From: JAXMCI01 sp046349435
Lineage (GTDB): Bacteria; Pseudomonadota; Alphaproteobacteria; Dongiales; Dongiaceae
NCBI GenBank assembly: GCA_046349435.1
Contig: JAXMCI010000012.1
Location: forward strand, 62,001 to 126,000
Reading direction: 5' to 3'
DNA: 64,000 bases
Shown: positions 9,459-16,623 of the stretch, in pieces
Numbering within the stretch: position 1 is the first letter of the stretch
How the letters are laid out: every line of letters begins with the position of its first letter
Made by a program: the position numbers and the translations under genes
The notes under the pieces: model-generated
Told to the model about the DNA's origin: nothing
What the model saw: only the letters and a program-made list of their open reading frames with translations
Database searches by the model: none

Positions 9459-11260
9459 GCGCCGGCGCCCTGCCGCAGCGCCCGGCGGCGCGCCGCGGTC
9501 GCCGCGGCGTCGACGTCGAGGCCGCCCTCCGCCTCGACCAGCGCGACGCCGTAGACCTCCTCGGCGCGGCGCCGCGAGATGCGGCCCTCCAGCGCCGCGA
9601 TGCGGACCCGCTCGGGATCGCGGGCCAGCGGGTCGCCGAAGCCGCCGCCGCCGCAGGCCTCGGAGACCAGCCGCTCGCCCGGCTGCAGGGTGACGTCGGC
9701 GGAGATCGGCTGCTCGGCCAGCCGGCCCTCGCGGTCGAGCTTGCCGATCGTCATCGAAGCGCCGGGCAGGCCGCCGCGCACGCCCTGCGGCGGGAAGCGG
9801 CGCGAGGCGGAGTTGACCATGAAGCGCACGGGATCGCGCAGCGCGCGGAAGGTGCAGCTGGCGCCGGGCGCGCCCTCCCAGGTGCCGGCGCCGCCGGAAT
9901 CCGGTCGGATCTCCAGCCGCTCCACCAGGATCGGCTGCTGCTGCTCGACCACCTCGATGCTGGACTGCCAGAGCATGCCCTGGGAGGCGCCGCTGCCATA
10001 GGTCAGCCAGCCATCATGGCCGTGCAGCGCCGGCCCGCCCCAGTAGCCCATGATCACCTGGTTGACGAAGGGCCGGCCGCGCCGGCTGTCCTGGCCGCTC
10101 ACCACCGGGCAGGAGCCCGGCATGCCGATCGTGCCGTAGGCGGTGCCGAGCCGGCCGTCGAGCTCGGCGAACATCGCCTGGATGTGCGGCGTCAGGGCGT
10201 GGCAGAGATTGGTGGTGGCGGCCGAGGTCGCCGCCGGGAAGCGCGGCCGGCCGATGGCGCTGCCCTCGCGCATGCGCACCTCGACGCGGCCGAAGGCGCC
10301 GCTCGAGCGCGGGATGTCGGCGCCGAGGATGTTGAACACCGCGGTCATGCAGGCGGCCAGCACCGTGCTCTCGGTCATGTTGATGCCGAGCGGCAGGTTG
10401 TCGATGTTGTCGGTGAGGTCGATGACGATCCGCGCCGCCGCGGGGTCGACCGTCAGCGTCGCCCGGATCGGGATGCCGTCGGGATAGGCGTCGATCTCGG
10501 AATCGTAGCGCATCTCCCGCGTCACCGTGCCGGCCGGCAGCTTGCGGATCGCCTCCATGGTCATGCGCTCGGCATAGCCCTGGAAGTCGTCGAGGAAGGC
10601 CTTGACCACGTCGGCGCCGTACTTGGCGCAGAGCTCGCCGAGCCGCCGCTCGCCGGTGCGCACCGCCGACAGGGTCGCGAGATAGTCGCCGTAGAACTGG
10701 TCGGGGACCCGGATGTTGGCCTTGCAGATGTCGATCACCTCCGGCACGTCGGCATGGCCGCGCTGGATGCGCACGCAGGGCAGCATCAGCCCTTCCTCGT
10801 AGACGTCGCGCGCCCGCGGGTTGTAGGTGGTCGGCAAGGGGAAGCCCATGTCGCCGAGATGGGCGCGGGCGACCGAGAAGAACATCAGCTCGCCGTCGTG
10901 GAAGACCGGCGCGCAGAGGGTGAAGTCGGCGCAGTGGGTGTTGCCGAGATAGCCGCTGTTGTTGACGAAGCAGTCGCCGGGCGCCAGGTCGCGGCCGAAC
11001 TTCGCGACCACCGCCTCCGGGATCAGGTGGATGGCGCCGACATGGACGGGAAGGCCGAGCGCGACGCTGACCGAGCGGAAGCGGGCGTCGGTCAGGCTGC
11101 AGGAGAAGTCCATCGCGGTGTTGAGCACGCCCGAGCGGCCGGAGCGGAAGAGGGCGTTGGTCATCTCGCGGATGATCGCCTCGATCCGGCGGCGCAGCAC
11201 CACCATCGTGAACATGTCGAGATTCGTCGACGGCGCGCCGGATCGGGCCGTGTCCCCCAT
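9455..11260 (-). CDS. hyuB: Hydantoinase/oxoprolinase subunit B
   Basis: A 601-residue HyuB partner of the gene at 7371-9458. It shows the family N-terminus (about 15-45, ending in a MTNALFRSGRS-like stretch), the motif FVNNSGYLGNTHCADF, and the C-terminal Gly-rich element ERLVSEACGGGGFGDPL. HyuB is thought to carry the metal-dependent catalytic site of the complex. It is the first gene of the minus-strand catabolic run and starts 91 nt after the LysR gene. A palindrome shared with the region upstream of the LysR gene lies 79-95 nt before its ATG, so it is a likely LysR target. Confidence 0.9.
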   Translation of the reverse strand: MGDTARSGAPSTNLDMFTMVVLRRRIEAIIREMTNALFRSGRSGVLNTAMDFSCSLTDARFRSVSVALGLPVHVGAIHLIPEAVVAKFGRDLAPGDCFVNNSGYLGNTHCADFTLCAPVFHDGELMFFSVARAHLGDMGFPLPTTYNPRARDVYEEGLMLPCVRIQRGHADVPEVIDICKANIRVPDQFYGDYLATLSAVRTGERRLGELCAKYGADVVKAFLDDFQGYAERMTMEAIRKLPAGTVTREMRYDSEIDAYPDGIPIRATLTVDPAAARIVIDLTDNIDNLPLGINMTESTVLAACMTAVFNILGADIPRSSGAFGRVEVRMREGSAIGRPRFPAATSAATTNLCHALTPHIQAMFAELDGRLGTAYGTIGMPGSCPVVSGQDSRRGRPFVNQVIMGYWGGPALHGHDGWLTYGSGASQGMLWQSSIEVVEQQQPILVERLEIRPDSGGAGTWEGAPGASCTFRALRDPVRFMVNSASRRFPPQGVRGGLPGASMTIGKLDREGRLAEQPISADVTLQPGERLVSEACGGGGFGDPLARDPERVRIAALEGRISRRRAEEVYGVALVEAEGGLDVDAAATAARRRALRQGAGA

Positions 11261-11338
11261 GCCGCTCCTCCTCCAGCTCGGCGCAAGATGAGGTCGCGAT
11301 GTTGGACCGGCGCCGCCGCTCGGCCCTAATAGTATATG

Positions 11339-11355
11339 CTGATCGTGCTCATCAG
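11339..11355. promoter_or_regulatory. Candidate LysR operator, copy 1
   Basis: The 17-mer CTGATCGTGCTCATCAG is an inverted repeat with arms CTGAT and ATCAG around 7 nt. It overlaps the last codon of the LysR gene and precedes hyuB. The same arms at the same spacing recur at 12321-12337, before the LysR gene and the mutase operon. A second copy at exactly the regulator's own promoter argues for a real binding site. Confidence 0.5.
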
Positions 11356-12269
11356 GTCGGCTGATGCGCGGCCGTGCCGGCGGCGTTCAGCTTCAGGGCG
11401 AGGTCGAGCTGGCCGACGAAGAGCTGCGCGGCGCGCGAGGTCTCGGTGCCGAGCAGGGTCGCCACCACCAGGGTGCGCGAGATCGAGGGCTCGGCCAGCC
11501 GGAGCCGGCGCAGGCTGTCGCCGAGGACGCGCGGGCTGACCGCCGAGCTCGGCAGCAGGCTGGCCCAGCCGGGGTGGCGGACGAGGTTGAGCACGGCCGC
11601 CAGCGAATCGAGCTCGACCGCCGGCTCCAGCCCGAGCCCCTCGCGGGCGAAGCTGCCCTCCATCAGCAGGCGGGTCATGTTCTGGCCGGAGGGCAGCGCC
11701 AGCTTCAGCCCCTCGAGCTCGGCGCCGGTGATCTGGCTGCGCTCGCCGGCCGTGTCCGGGGCCATCACCGCGACCAGCTCCTCGGTCAGCAGCGGCGTCA
11801 GCTGCAGGCGCTTGTCGCCCTCGGCGGCATGCAGGATGGCGAGCTCGAGCAGCCCGTCGGTCAGCCATTCCACGAGATGGCCGGTATAGCCCTCGTAGAT
11901 CGCCAGGCGGACATCGGGGTAGGTGGCGCAGAAATCGGCCACCACGTCGGCGAGGCAGCCCTGCGCCACCGAGGGCGGCACGCCGAGCGAGACGCTGCCG
12001 GTGACCTTGCCCTTGGCCTCCTTGAGGAAGCGGCGGGCCGCGCCGAGGTCGCCCAGCACCTTCTGGCAGAGCGGGTAGAGCTGCTCGGCGAGCGCGTTGG
12101 GCGTGACGCCCTGGGCGGTGCGGTCGAACAGCCGCACCCCGTGGTCCATCTCGAGCTTGCGGATCTGCATGCTGACCGCCGGCTGCACGACGTGCAGGCG
12201 CTTGGCCGCGCGGGTGATGCTGCGCTCCTCGTAGAGGGCGGTGAAGTACTGGATCTGCCTGAGGTCCAT
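11352..12269 (-). CDS. LysR-family transcriptional regulator
   Basis: A 305-residue LysR regulator. The N-terminal winged helix-turn-helix is clear: YFTALYEERSITRAAKRLHV followed by QPAVSMQIRKLE, then a periplasmic-binding-like effector domain from about residue 90. It is transcribed away from the B12 mutase operon (12417 onward) and toward hyuB, and is flanked on both sides by copies of one palindrome. This makes it the probable regulator of both the hyu cluster and the mutase operon (inference). The effector is unknown but is likely a CoA-pathway intermediate or the free acid. Confidence 0.88.
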   Translation of the reverse strand: MDLRQIQYFTALYEERSITRAAKRLHVVQPAVSMQIRKLEMDHGVRLFDRTAQGVTPNALAEQLYPLCQKVLGDLGAARRFLKEAKGKVTGSVSLGVPPSVAQGCLADVVADFCATYPDVRLAIYEGYTGHLVEWLTDGLLELAILHAAEGDKRLQLTPLLTEELVAVMAPDTAGERSQITGAELEGLKLALPSGQNMTRLLMEGSFAREGLGLEPAVELDSLAAVLNLVRHPGWASLLPSSAVSPRVLGDSLRRLRLAEPSISRTLVVATLLGTETSRAAQLFVGQLDLALKLNAAGTAAHQPT

Positions 12270-12319
12270 CCGTCCTGGCCCGTGCTGAAGCCTGCGTTCC
12301 CGGCCCGGCGTTCAAGCTG

Positions 12320-12338
12320 CCTGATGCGGTCCATCAGG
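12320..12338. promoter_or_regulatory. Candidate LysR operator, copy 2
   Basis: CCTGATG and CATCAGG form a perfect 7-bp inverted repeat around CGGTC, in the 147-nt divergent region between the LysR gene and the B12 mutase operon. Its inner 17-mer shares both arms and spacing with 11339-11355. A -10-like GATACT follows at 12338-12343 toward the mutase operon, but no convincing -35 is seen. Confidence 0.5.
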
Positions 12339-12416
12339 ATACTTTAGTTGGCAGCCGCCGAGGATCGGTCCAGCCTCGCCGGTCAGCCTGCCCGGGTAGC
12401 GATCTTGCAGGGAGCG

Positions 12417-12839
12417 ATGACGACAGTCCACAGGCCGATACGGGTGCTGATCGCCAAGGTCGGGCTCGACGGGCACGACGTCGGCGCCCGGGTGATCGCG
12501 CGCGGGCTGTTCGATGCCGGCATGGAGGTGGTCTATACCGGCATCCGCCGGACCCCCGAGCAGGTCGTCCGCGCGGCGATCGACGAGGATGTCGACGTGG
12601 TCGGGGTCAGCATCCTGTCCGGCGCCCACGAGGTGTTCCTGCCGCGCATCCGCCGGCTGCTCGACGCGCAGGGCGGCGAGCGGGTCCTGCTGATCGCCGG
12701 CGGCGTCATCCCGATGGAGGACATCCCGATGCTGGAGGAGGCCGGCGTCGCCCGGGTCATGCTGGCCGGCACGCCGATCCAGGAGGTGGTCTCCTACCTG
12801 CACGAGCGCCTCCCCGGCCGGAGCGGCGGCGCCGGATGA
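12417..12839 (+). CDS. B12-binding small subunit of an acyl-CoA mutase
   Basis: A 140-residue stand-alone cobalamin-binding domain equal to the C-terminal domain of methylmalonyl-CoA mutase. DGHDVG (18-23) is the DxHxxG motif with His20 as the lower cobalt ligand, followed by the conserved VSILSGAH (Ser of the SxL motif) and AGGVIP. The usual GPGT at the end reads LAGT. I chose ATG 417 of this stretch (12417) because GCAGGGAG precedes it; the open frame upstream lacks the motif. It is the first gene of a five-gene operon and overlaps the CoA ligase by 4 nt. The partner large subunit is at 16624-18342, separated from it by three genes. Confidence 0.9.
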   Translation: MTTVHRPIRVLIAKVGLDGHDVGARVIARGLFDAGMEVVYTGIRRTPEQVVRAAIDEDVDVVGVSILSGAHEVFLPRIRRLLDAQGGERVLLIAGGVIPMEDIPMLEEAGVARVMLAGTPIQEVVSYLHERLPGRSGGAG

Positions 12840-14341
12840 GCACGACGATCCCGCTGCGCAACGCGGCGCGCCGCTTCGGGCCACGGCTTGCGCTGATCGA
12901 GGGCGACCGGCGCTGGAGCTTCGCCGAGCTGGAGCGCGAGGTCGAGCTGCTGGCCCGCGGGCTGGCCGAGCGCCTGCCGCCCGGCAGCCGGGTCGGGCTG
13001 CTGATGCCCAACCGCGCCGACTACGTGCTGCTGCAGCTCGCCCTGGAGCGGGCCGCCCTGGTGCGCGTGCCGCTCAACGCCCGCTACACCGCCTTCGAGG
13101 TCGCCAACGTCGTCGCCGATTGCGGCGCCGCCGCCCTGTTCCATGATTCCACGACGGCCGACCGGCTCGGCGAGCTCGACGCCACCGGCCTGTGGTGCGT
13201 CGAGCTGGGCGGCGCCGAGTGGGCGGCGCTGCGCCGCCGCGGCGCCGCGGCGCCGGCGCCGCCCGAGCCGGGCTTCGACGATCTCTGCTCGATCAACTAC
13301 ACCTCGGGCAGCTCGGGCCAGCCCAAGGGCGTCATGCTGAGCCACCGCAAGTGGCTGAGCGTCTACAAGAACATGCTGGTCGACCGCGATATCCGCGGCA
13401 CCGACCGCATCGCCCATGTCGGGCCGCTGACCCATGCCAGCGGCACCTACGTGCTGCCCTTCCTGGTGCGCGGCGCCGCCAACGTGATCGTCGAGGGCGG
13501 CCGGATCGACGCCCTGATCCCGGCGATCGACGCCTTCGAGATCACCGGCTTCACCTGCGTGCCGAGCGCGCTGACCCGTATCGTCAACCATCCCGACCTC
13601 GAGCGGGCGAGCCTCGCCAGCCTGCGCTGGATCGGCTACGGCGCGGAGGCGATCCAGACCAACACCCTGGAGAAGGCGCTGGCGCGGTTCGGCCCGATCC
13701 TGACGCAGAACTACGGCCTGACCGAGGCGATGATGACCTGCAGCCGGCTGACCCCGGAGGAGCATCGCCTGCCCGAGGGCGGCCTGCGGCTGGGCACCAT
13801 CGGCCGGCCCTACAGCTTCGTCGAGGTCGAGCTGCGCGACGCGGACGGCCGGCCGGTGCCCGACGGCGAGGTCGGCGAGATCACCATCCGCGCCGAGCAC
13901 GTCATGGAGGGCTACTGGCGGCGGCCGGAGGAGACCGCCCGGGTGCTGCGCGAGGGCTGGCTGTGGTCGGGCGATCTCGCCCGGCGCGACGCCGAGGGGT
14001 TCATCACCCTGATGGGCCGCAGCAAGGAGATGCTGATCAGCGGCGGCTTCAACATCTACCCGCAGGAGGTCGAGACCTGCCTGTCGGCCTGCCCCGGGGT
14101 GCTCGAGGCGGCGGTGGTCGGAGTGCCCGACCCGGATTTCGGCGAGATCGGCGTCGCCTTCGTCAGCCTCGCCGCGGGCGGCGTGACCACCGCCGACGCC
14201 GTGCGGGACCATTGCCGGCCGCTGCTCGGCATCAAGACGCCCAAGCGCTGGCACCTCGTGGAGGCGCTGCCCAAGACGCCGAACGGCAAGATCGACAAGG
14301 CGGCGCTGCGGCGGCTCCACCTCGCCGGAGCCGCGGGTTGA
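12836..14341 (+). CDS. Acyl-CoA synthetase (AMP-forming ligase)
   Basis: A 501-residue adenylate-forming ligase. The P-loop YTSGSSGQPKGVMLSH, the ATP-binding NYGLTEAMM region, the hinge motif GRSKEMLISGGFNIYP and the C-terminal catalytic lysine in PKTPNGKID are all present. It should activate a free carboxylic acid to its CoA thioester in the cytoplasm. Coupled by ATGA overlap to the B12 subunit and by a 1-nt TGATG overlap to the thiolase, it most likely makes the substrate of the mutase. In 2-hydroxyisobutyryl-CoA mutase loci a ligase sits in the same place. The acid cannot be named from sequence. Confidence 0.9.
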   Translation: MSTTIPLRNAARRFGPRLALIEGDRRWSFAELEREVELLARGLAERLPPGSRVGLLMPNRADYVLLQLALERAALVRVPLNARYTAFEVANVVADCGAAALFHDSTTADRLGELDATGLWCVELGGAEWAALRRRGAAAPAPPEPGFDDLCSINYTSGSSGQPKGVMLSHRKWLSVYKNMLVDRDIRGTDRIAHVGPLTHASGTYVLPFLVRGAANVIVEGGRIDALIPAIDAFEITGFTCVPSALTRIVNHPDLERASLASLRWIGYGAEAIQTNTLEKALARFGPILTQNYGLTEAMMTCSRLTPEEHRLPEGGLRLGTIGRPYSFVEVELRDADGRPVPDGEVGEITIRAEHVMEGYWRRPEETARVLREGWLWSGDLARRDAEGFITLMGRSKEMLISGGFNIYPQEVETCLSACPGVLEAAVVGVPDPDFGEIGVAFVSLAAGGVTTADAVRDHCRPLLGIKTPKRWHLVEALPKTPNGKIDKAALRRLHLAGAAG

Positions 14342-15531
14342 TGGCCGGGCGCCAAGCCGTGGTCGCGGCGGTCGCCCGCACGCCGTTCGGGCGCTTCGGC
14401 GGCGCGCTGCAGCACCTGCCCGCCGCGACCCTGGCCGCCCGGACCATCGACGCGGTGCTGGCGCGCAGCGGCGTCGAGCCGGCCCGCATCGACGCCGCCT
14501 ATGCCGGGGTCGGGATGATCGGCGCCGGGACGCTGACGCCGGCGCGGCAGGCGGTGCTGCAGTCGTCGCTGCCGCAGCACACGCCCTCGCTGGCGGTCGA
14601 CCGCGCCTGCTGCTCCGGCATGACGGCGATCGGGCTCGCCTGGAAGGATATCCTGCTGGGCCAGGCCGGCCTCGTGCTGGCCGGCGGCGTCGAGAACCTC
14701 AGCCGCACGCCGTTCCTCTGGCCGCGGCAGCGCGGCAGCCGGCCGGGCCCGGTCGAGGTCGCCGATCCGCTGATGCTGCGCGCCGACTTCATCGACAAGG
14801 CGATCGCCGCCTATACCGGCGAGGAGGCGATGCGGCTCGGCATCGACCGGGTGCAGCAGGATGGCTGGGCGGCGGAGAGCCACCGCCGCTACTTCGCCGC
14901 CGAGGCCGACGGCTACTTCGCCTTCGAGCGCTTCGCCTGGCCGGGCGAGCCCGGTGCGCCGCCGCTGCTGGAGGCGGACGAGGCGCCGCGGCGCGACGCG
15001 CTGCCCGAGAAGCTGGCGCGGCTGCGAACCGTCTATGGCAGCCCGACGGTGACCCCGGGCAACGCGCCCGGCCTCAATGACGGCGCCGCCTTCCTGCTGG
15101 TCGCCGAGCGCGCCGTCGCGCAGTCGCTCGGGCTGCCGATCCTCGCCCGCATCCTCGACTACGTGCAGCTGGCGGACGGGCCGACCAGCGGCTCCTACAC
15201 CCCGGCGCTGGCCGTGCAGCGGCTGCTCGAGCGGGCCGGCCGCAGCGTCGACGACCTGCGCATCCTGGAGATCAACGAGGCCTTCGCCGCGACGCCGCTG
15301 GTCAGCACCTTCAAGCTGGCCGGGGAGGATGCCGGCCGGGCCGAGGCGCTGCGGGCGCGCACCAACCCGCATGGCGGCGCGGTCGCGCTCGGCCATCCGC
15401 TCGGCGCCAGCGGCGCCCGCATCGCGATGACCCTGATCAACGGGCTGCGCCGGCAGGGCGGCGGGCTGGGCGCGGCGGCGATCTGCGGCGGCTACGGCCA
15501 GGGCGATGGCCTGTTGCTCGAGGTCGGCTGA
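14341..15531 (+). CDS. Thiolase family acyl-CoA acetyltransferase
   Basis: A 396-residue thiolase. Cys90 in DRACCSGM is the nucleophile, EINEAFAA and NPHGGAVALGHPLGASGAR hold the active-site Asn and His, and CGGYGQGDG carries the second Cys. It cleaves a 3-ketoacyl-CoA with free CoA, or acts in the reverse direction. Residues between 120 and 235 are shorter than in FadA-type thiolases, so it is a divergent member. Its position between the ligase and MeaB inside the mutase operon suggests that the rearranged acyl chain finally yields a 3-keto thioester that this enzyme splits (inference). Known mutase loci do not usually include a thiolase. Confidence 0.88.
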   Translation: MAGRQAVVAAVARTPFGRFGGALQHLPAATLAARTIDAVLARSGVEPARIDAAYAGVGMIGAGTLTPARQAVLQSSLPQHTPSLAVDRACCSGMTAIGLAWKDILLGQAGLVLAGGVENLSRTPFLWPRQRGSRPGPVEVADPLMLRADFIDKAIAAYTGEEAMRLGIDRVQQDGWAAESHRRYFAAEADGYFAFERFAWPGEPGAPPLLEADEAPRRDALPEKLARLRTVYGSPTVTPGNAPGLNDGAAFLLVAERAVAQSLGLPILARILDYVQLADGPTSGSYTPALAVQRLLERAGRSVDDLRILEINEAFAATPLVSTFKLAGEDAGRAEALRARTNPHGGAVALGHPLGASGARIAMTLINGLRRQGGGLGAAAICGGYGQGDGLLLEVG

Positions 15532-15533
15532 GC

Positions 15534-16610
15534 ATGGCCGACTGCCCACCGCTCGAACGTGGGCCGCCCGAACGGCGGCCGGCCGAGCGGGCGCCGCTCG
15601 AGCGGGCGCGTCTGGCGCGCACCATCTCGGCGCTGGAGAACGCCGAGCCGGTCGATGCGGAGCTGCTGCGGCGCGGCCAGGCCCGGCTCGCCGAGGTGCG
15701 GGTGGTCGGGCTGACCGGCCCGCCCGGCGCCGGCAAGTCGACCCTGGCCGATGCCATCGCCGCGGCCTGGGCCGGGCAGGGGCGGCGGGTGGCGGTGATC
15801 GCCGTCGACCCCTCGAGCCCGTGGTCCGGCGGCGCGCTGCTCGGCGACCGCTTCCGCATGGGCCGCTGCGAGCCGCTCGACGAGGTCTATGTCCGCAGCG
15901 TGGCGGCGCGCGGCCACCCCGGCGGCCTGGCCGCCGCCGTTCCGGAGATCTGCGTCGCGCTGGCCGCCTTCGGGGTCGAGCGGATCCTGGTCGAGACGGT
16001 CGGCGCCGGCCAGAACGACGTCGAGGTGAAGGACCACGCCGACGCCGTCGTGGTCGTCTCGGTGCCCGGGCTCGGCGACTTCCTGCAGGTCGCCAAGGCG
16101 GGGCTGATGGAGATCGGCGACGTCTATGCGGTCAACAAGGCCGACATGCCCGGCGCCGAGGCGGTCCGCGCCGACATCGAGGGCATGCTCGACATCGCCT
16201 ACGCGCCGCTGCGGCGCGGCCGGCCGGCGGCCGGCCCGGCGCCCTCGGCCGGCGAGCGCATGCTGCGCGACCGCCACGGTCCGGGCGAGGGCGCCGAGAG
16301 CTGGCGGCCGCCGGTGCTGCCGGTCGCGGCCACGACCGGCGCCGGGGTCGACGACCTGATCGCGGCGGTCGACCGCCATCTCGCCTGGTCGGAGACGAGC
16401 GGCCATTTCGGGCGTCGCCGGCTGGCCATGCTGCGCGCCCAGCTGGCCGAGCGGCTGGCGGTCGCGCTGCGGGTCGAGCTCGGCCGCGCCGAGGGCGACG
16501 GCCCCGACCGGCTCAGCCGCTGGGCCGGCCGCGTCGCGGCCGCCGAGCTGCTGCCGCAGGAGGCGGTGGCGGCAATGCTGCGCGAGTTCCGGGCACATCC
16601 CGGAGGATGA
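15534..16610 (+). CDS. meaB: MeaB/ArgK-type GTPase chaperone of B12 mutase
   Basis: A 358-residue G3E GTPase. Walker A is GPPGAGKST (about 62-70), DPSSPWSGGALLGDR is the MeaB signature, VETVGAGQND follows the switch, and NKAD gives guanine specificity. MeaB proteins load adenosylcobalamin onto a mutase and protect it from inactivation. The N-terminal 30 residues are rich in Glu-Arg-Pro repeats and look poorly ordered. Its place right before the mutase large subunit, in an operon with the B12 subunit, indicates it serves this mutase and not a remote one. Start ATG lies 3 nt after the thiolase stop. Confidence 0.92.
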   Translation: MADCPPLERGPPERRPAERAPLERARLARTISALENAEPVDAELLRRGQARLAEVRVVGLTGPPGAGKSTLADAIAAAWAGQGRRVAVIAVDPSSPWSGGALLGDRFRMGRCEPLDEVYVRSVAARGHPGGLAAAVPEICVALAAFGVERILVETVGAGQNDVEVKDHADAVVVVSVPGLGDFLQVAKAGLMEIGDVYAVNKADMPGAEAVRADIEGMLDIAYAPLRRGRPAAGPAPSAGERMLRDRHGPGEGAESWRPPVLPVAATTGAGVDDLIAAVDRHLAWSETSGHFGRRRLAMLRAQLAERLAVALRVELGRAEGDGPDRLSRWAGRVAAAELLPQEAVAAMLREFRAHPGG

Positions 16611-16623
16611 GGAGCGACGAGCC

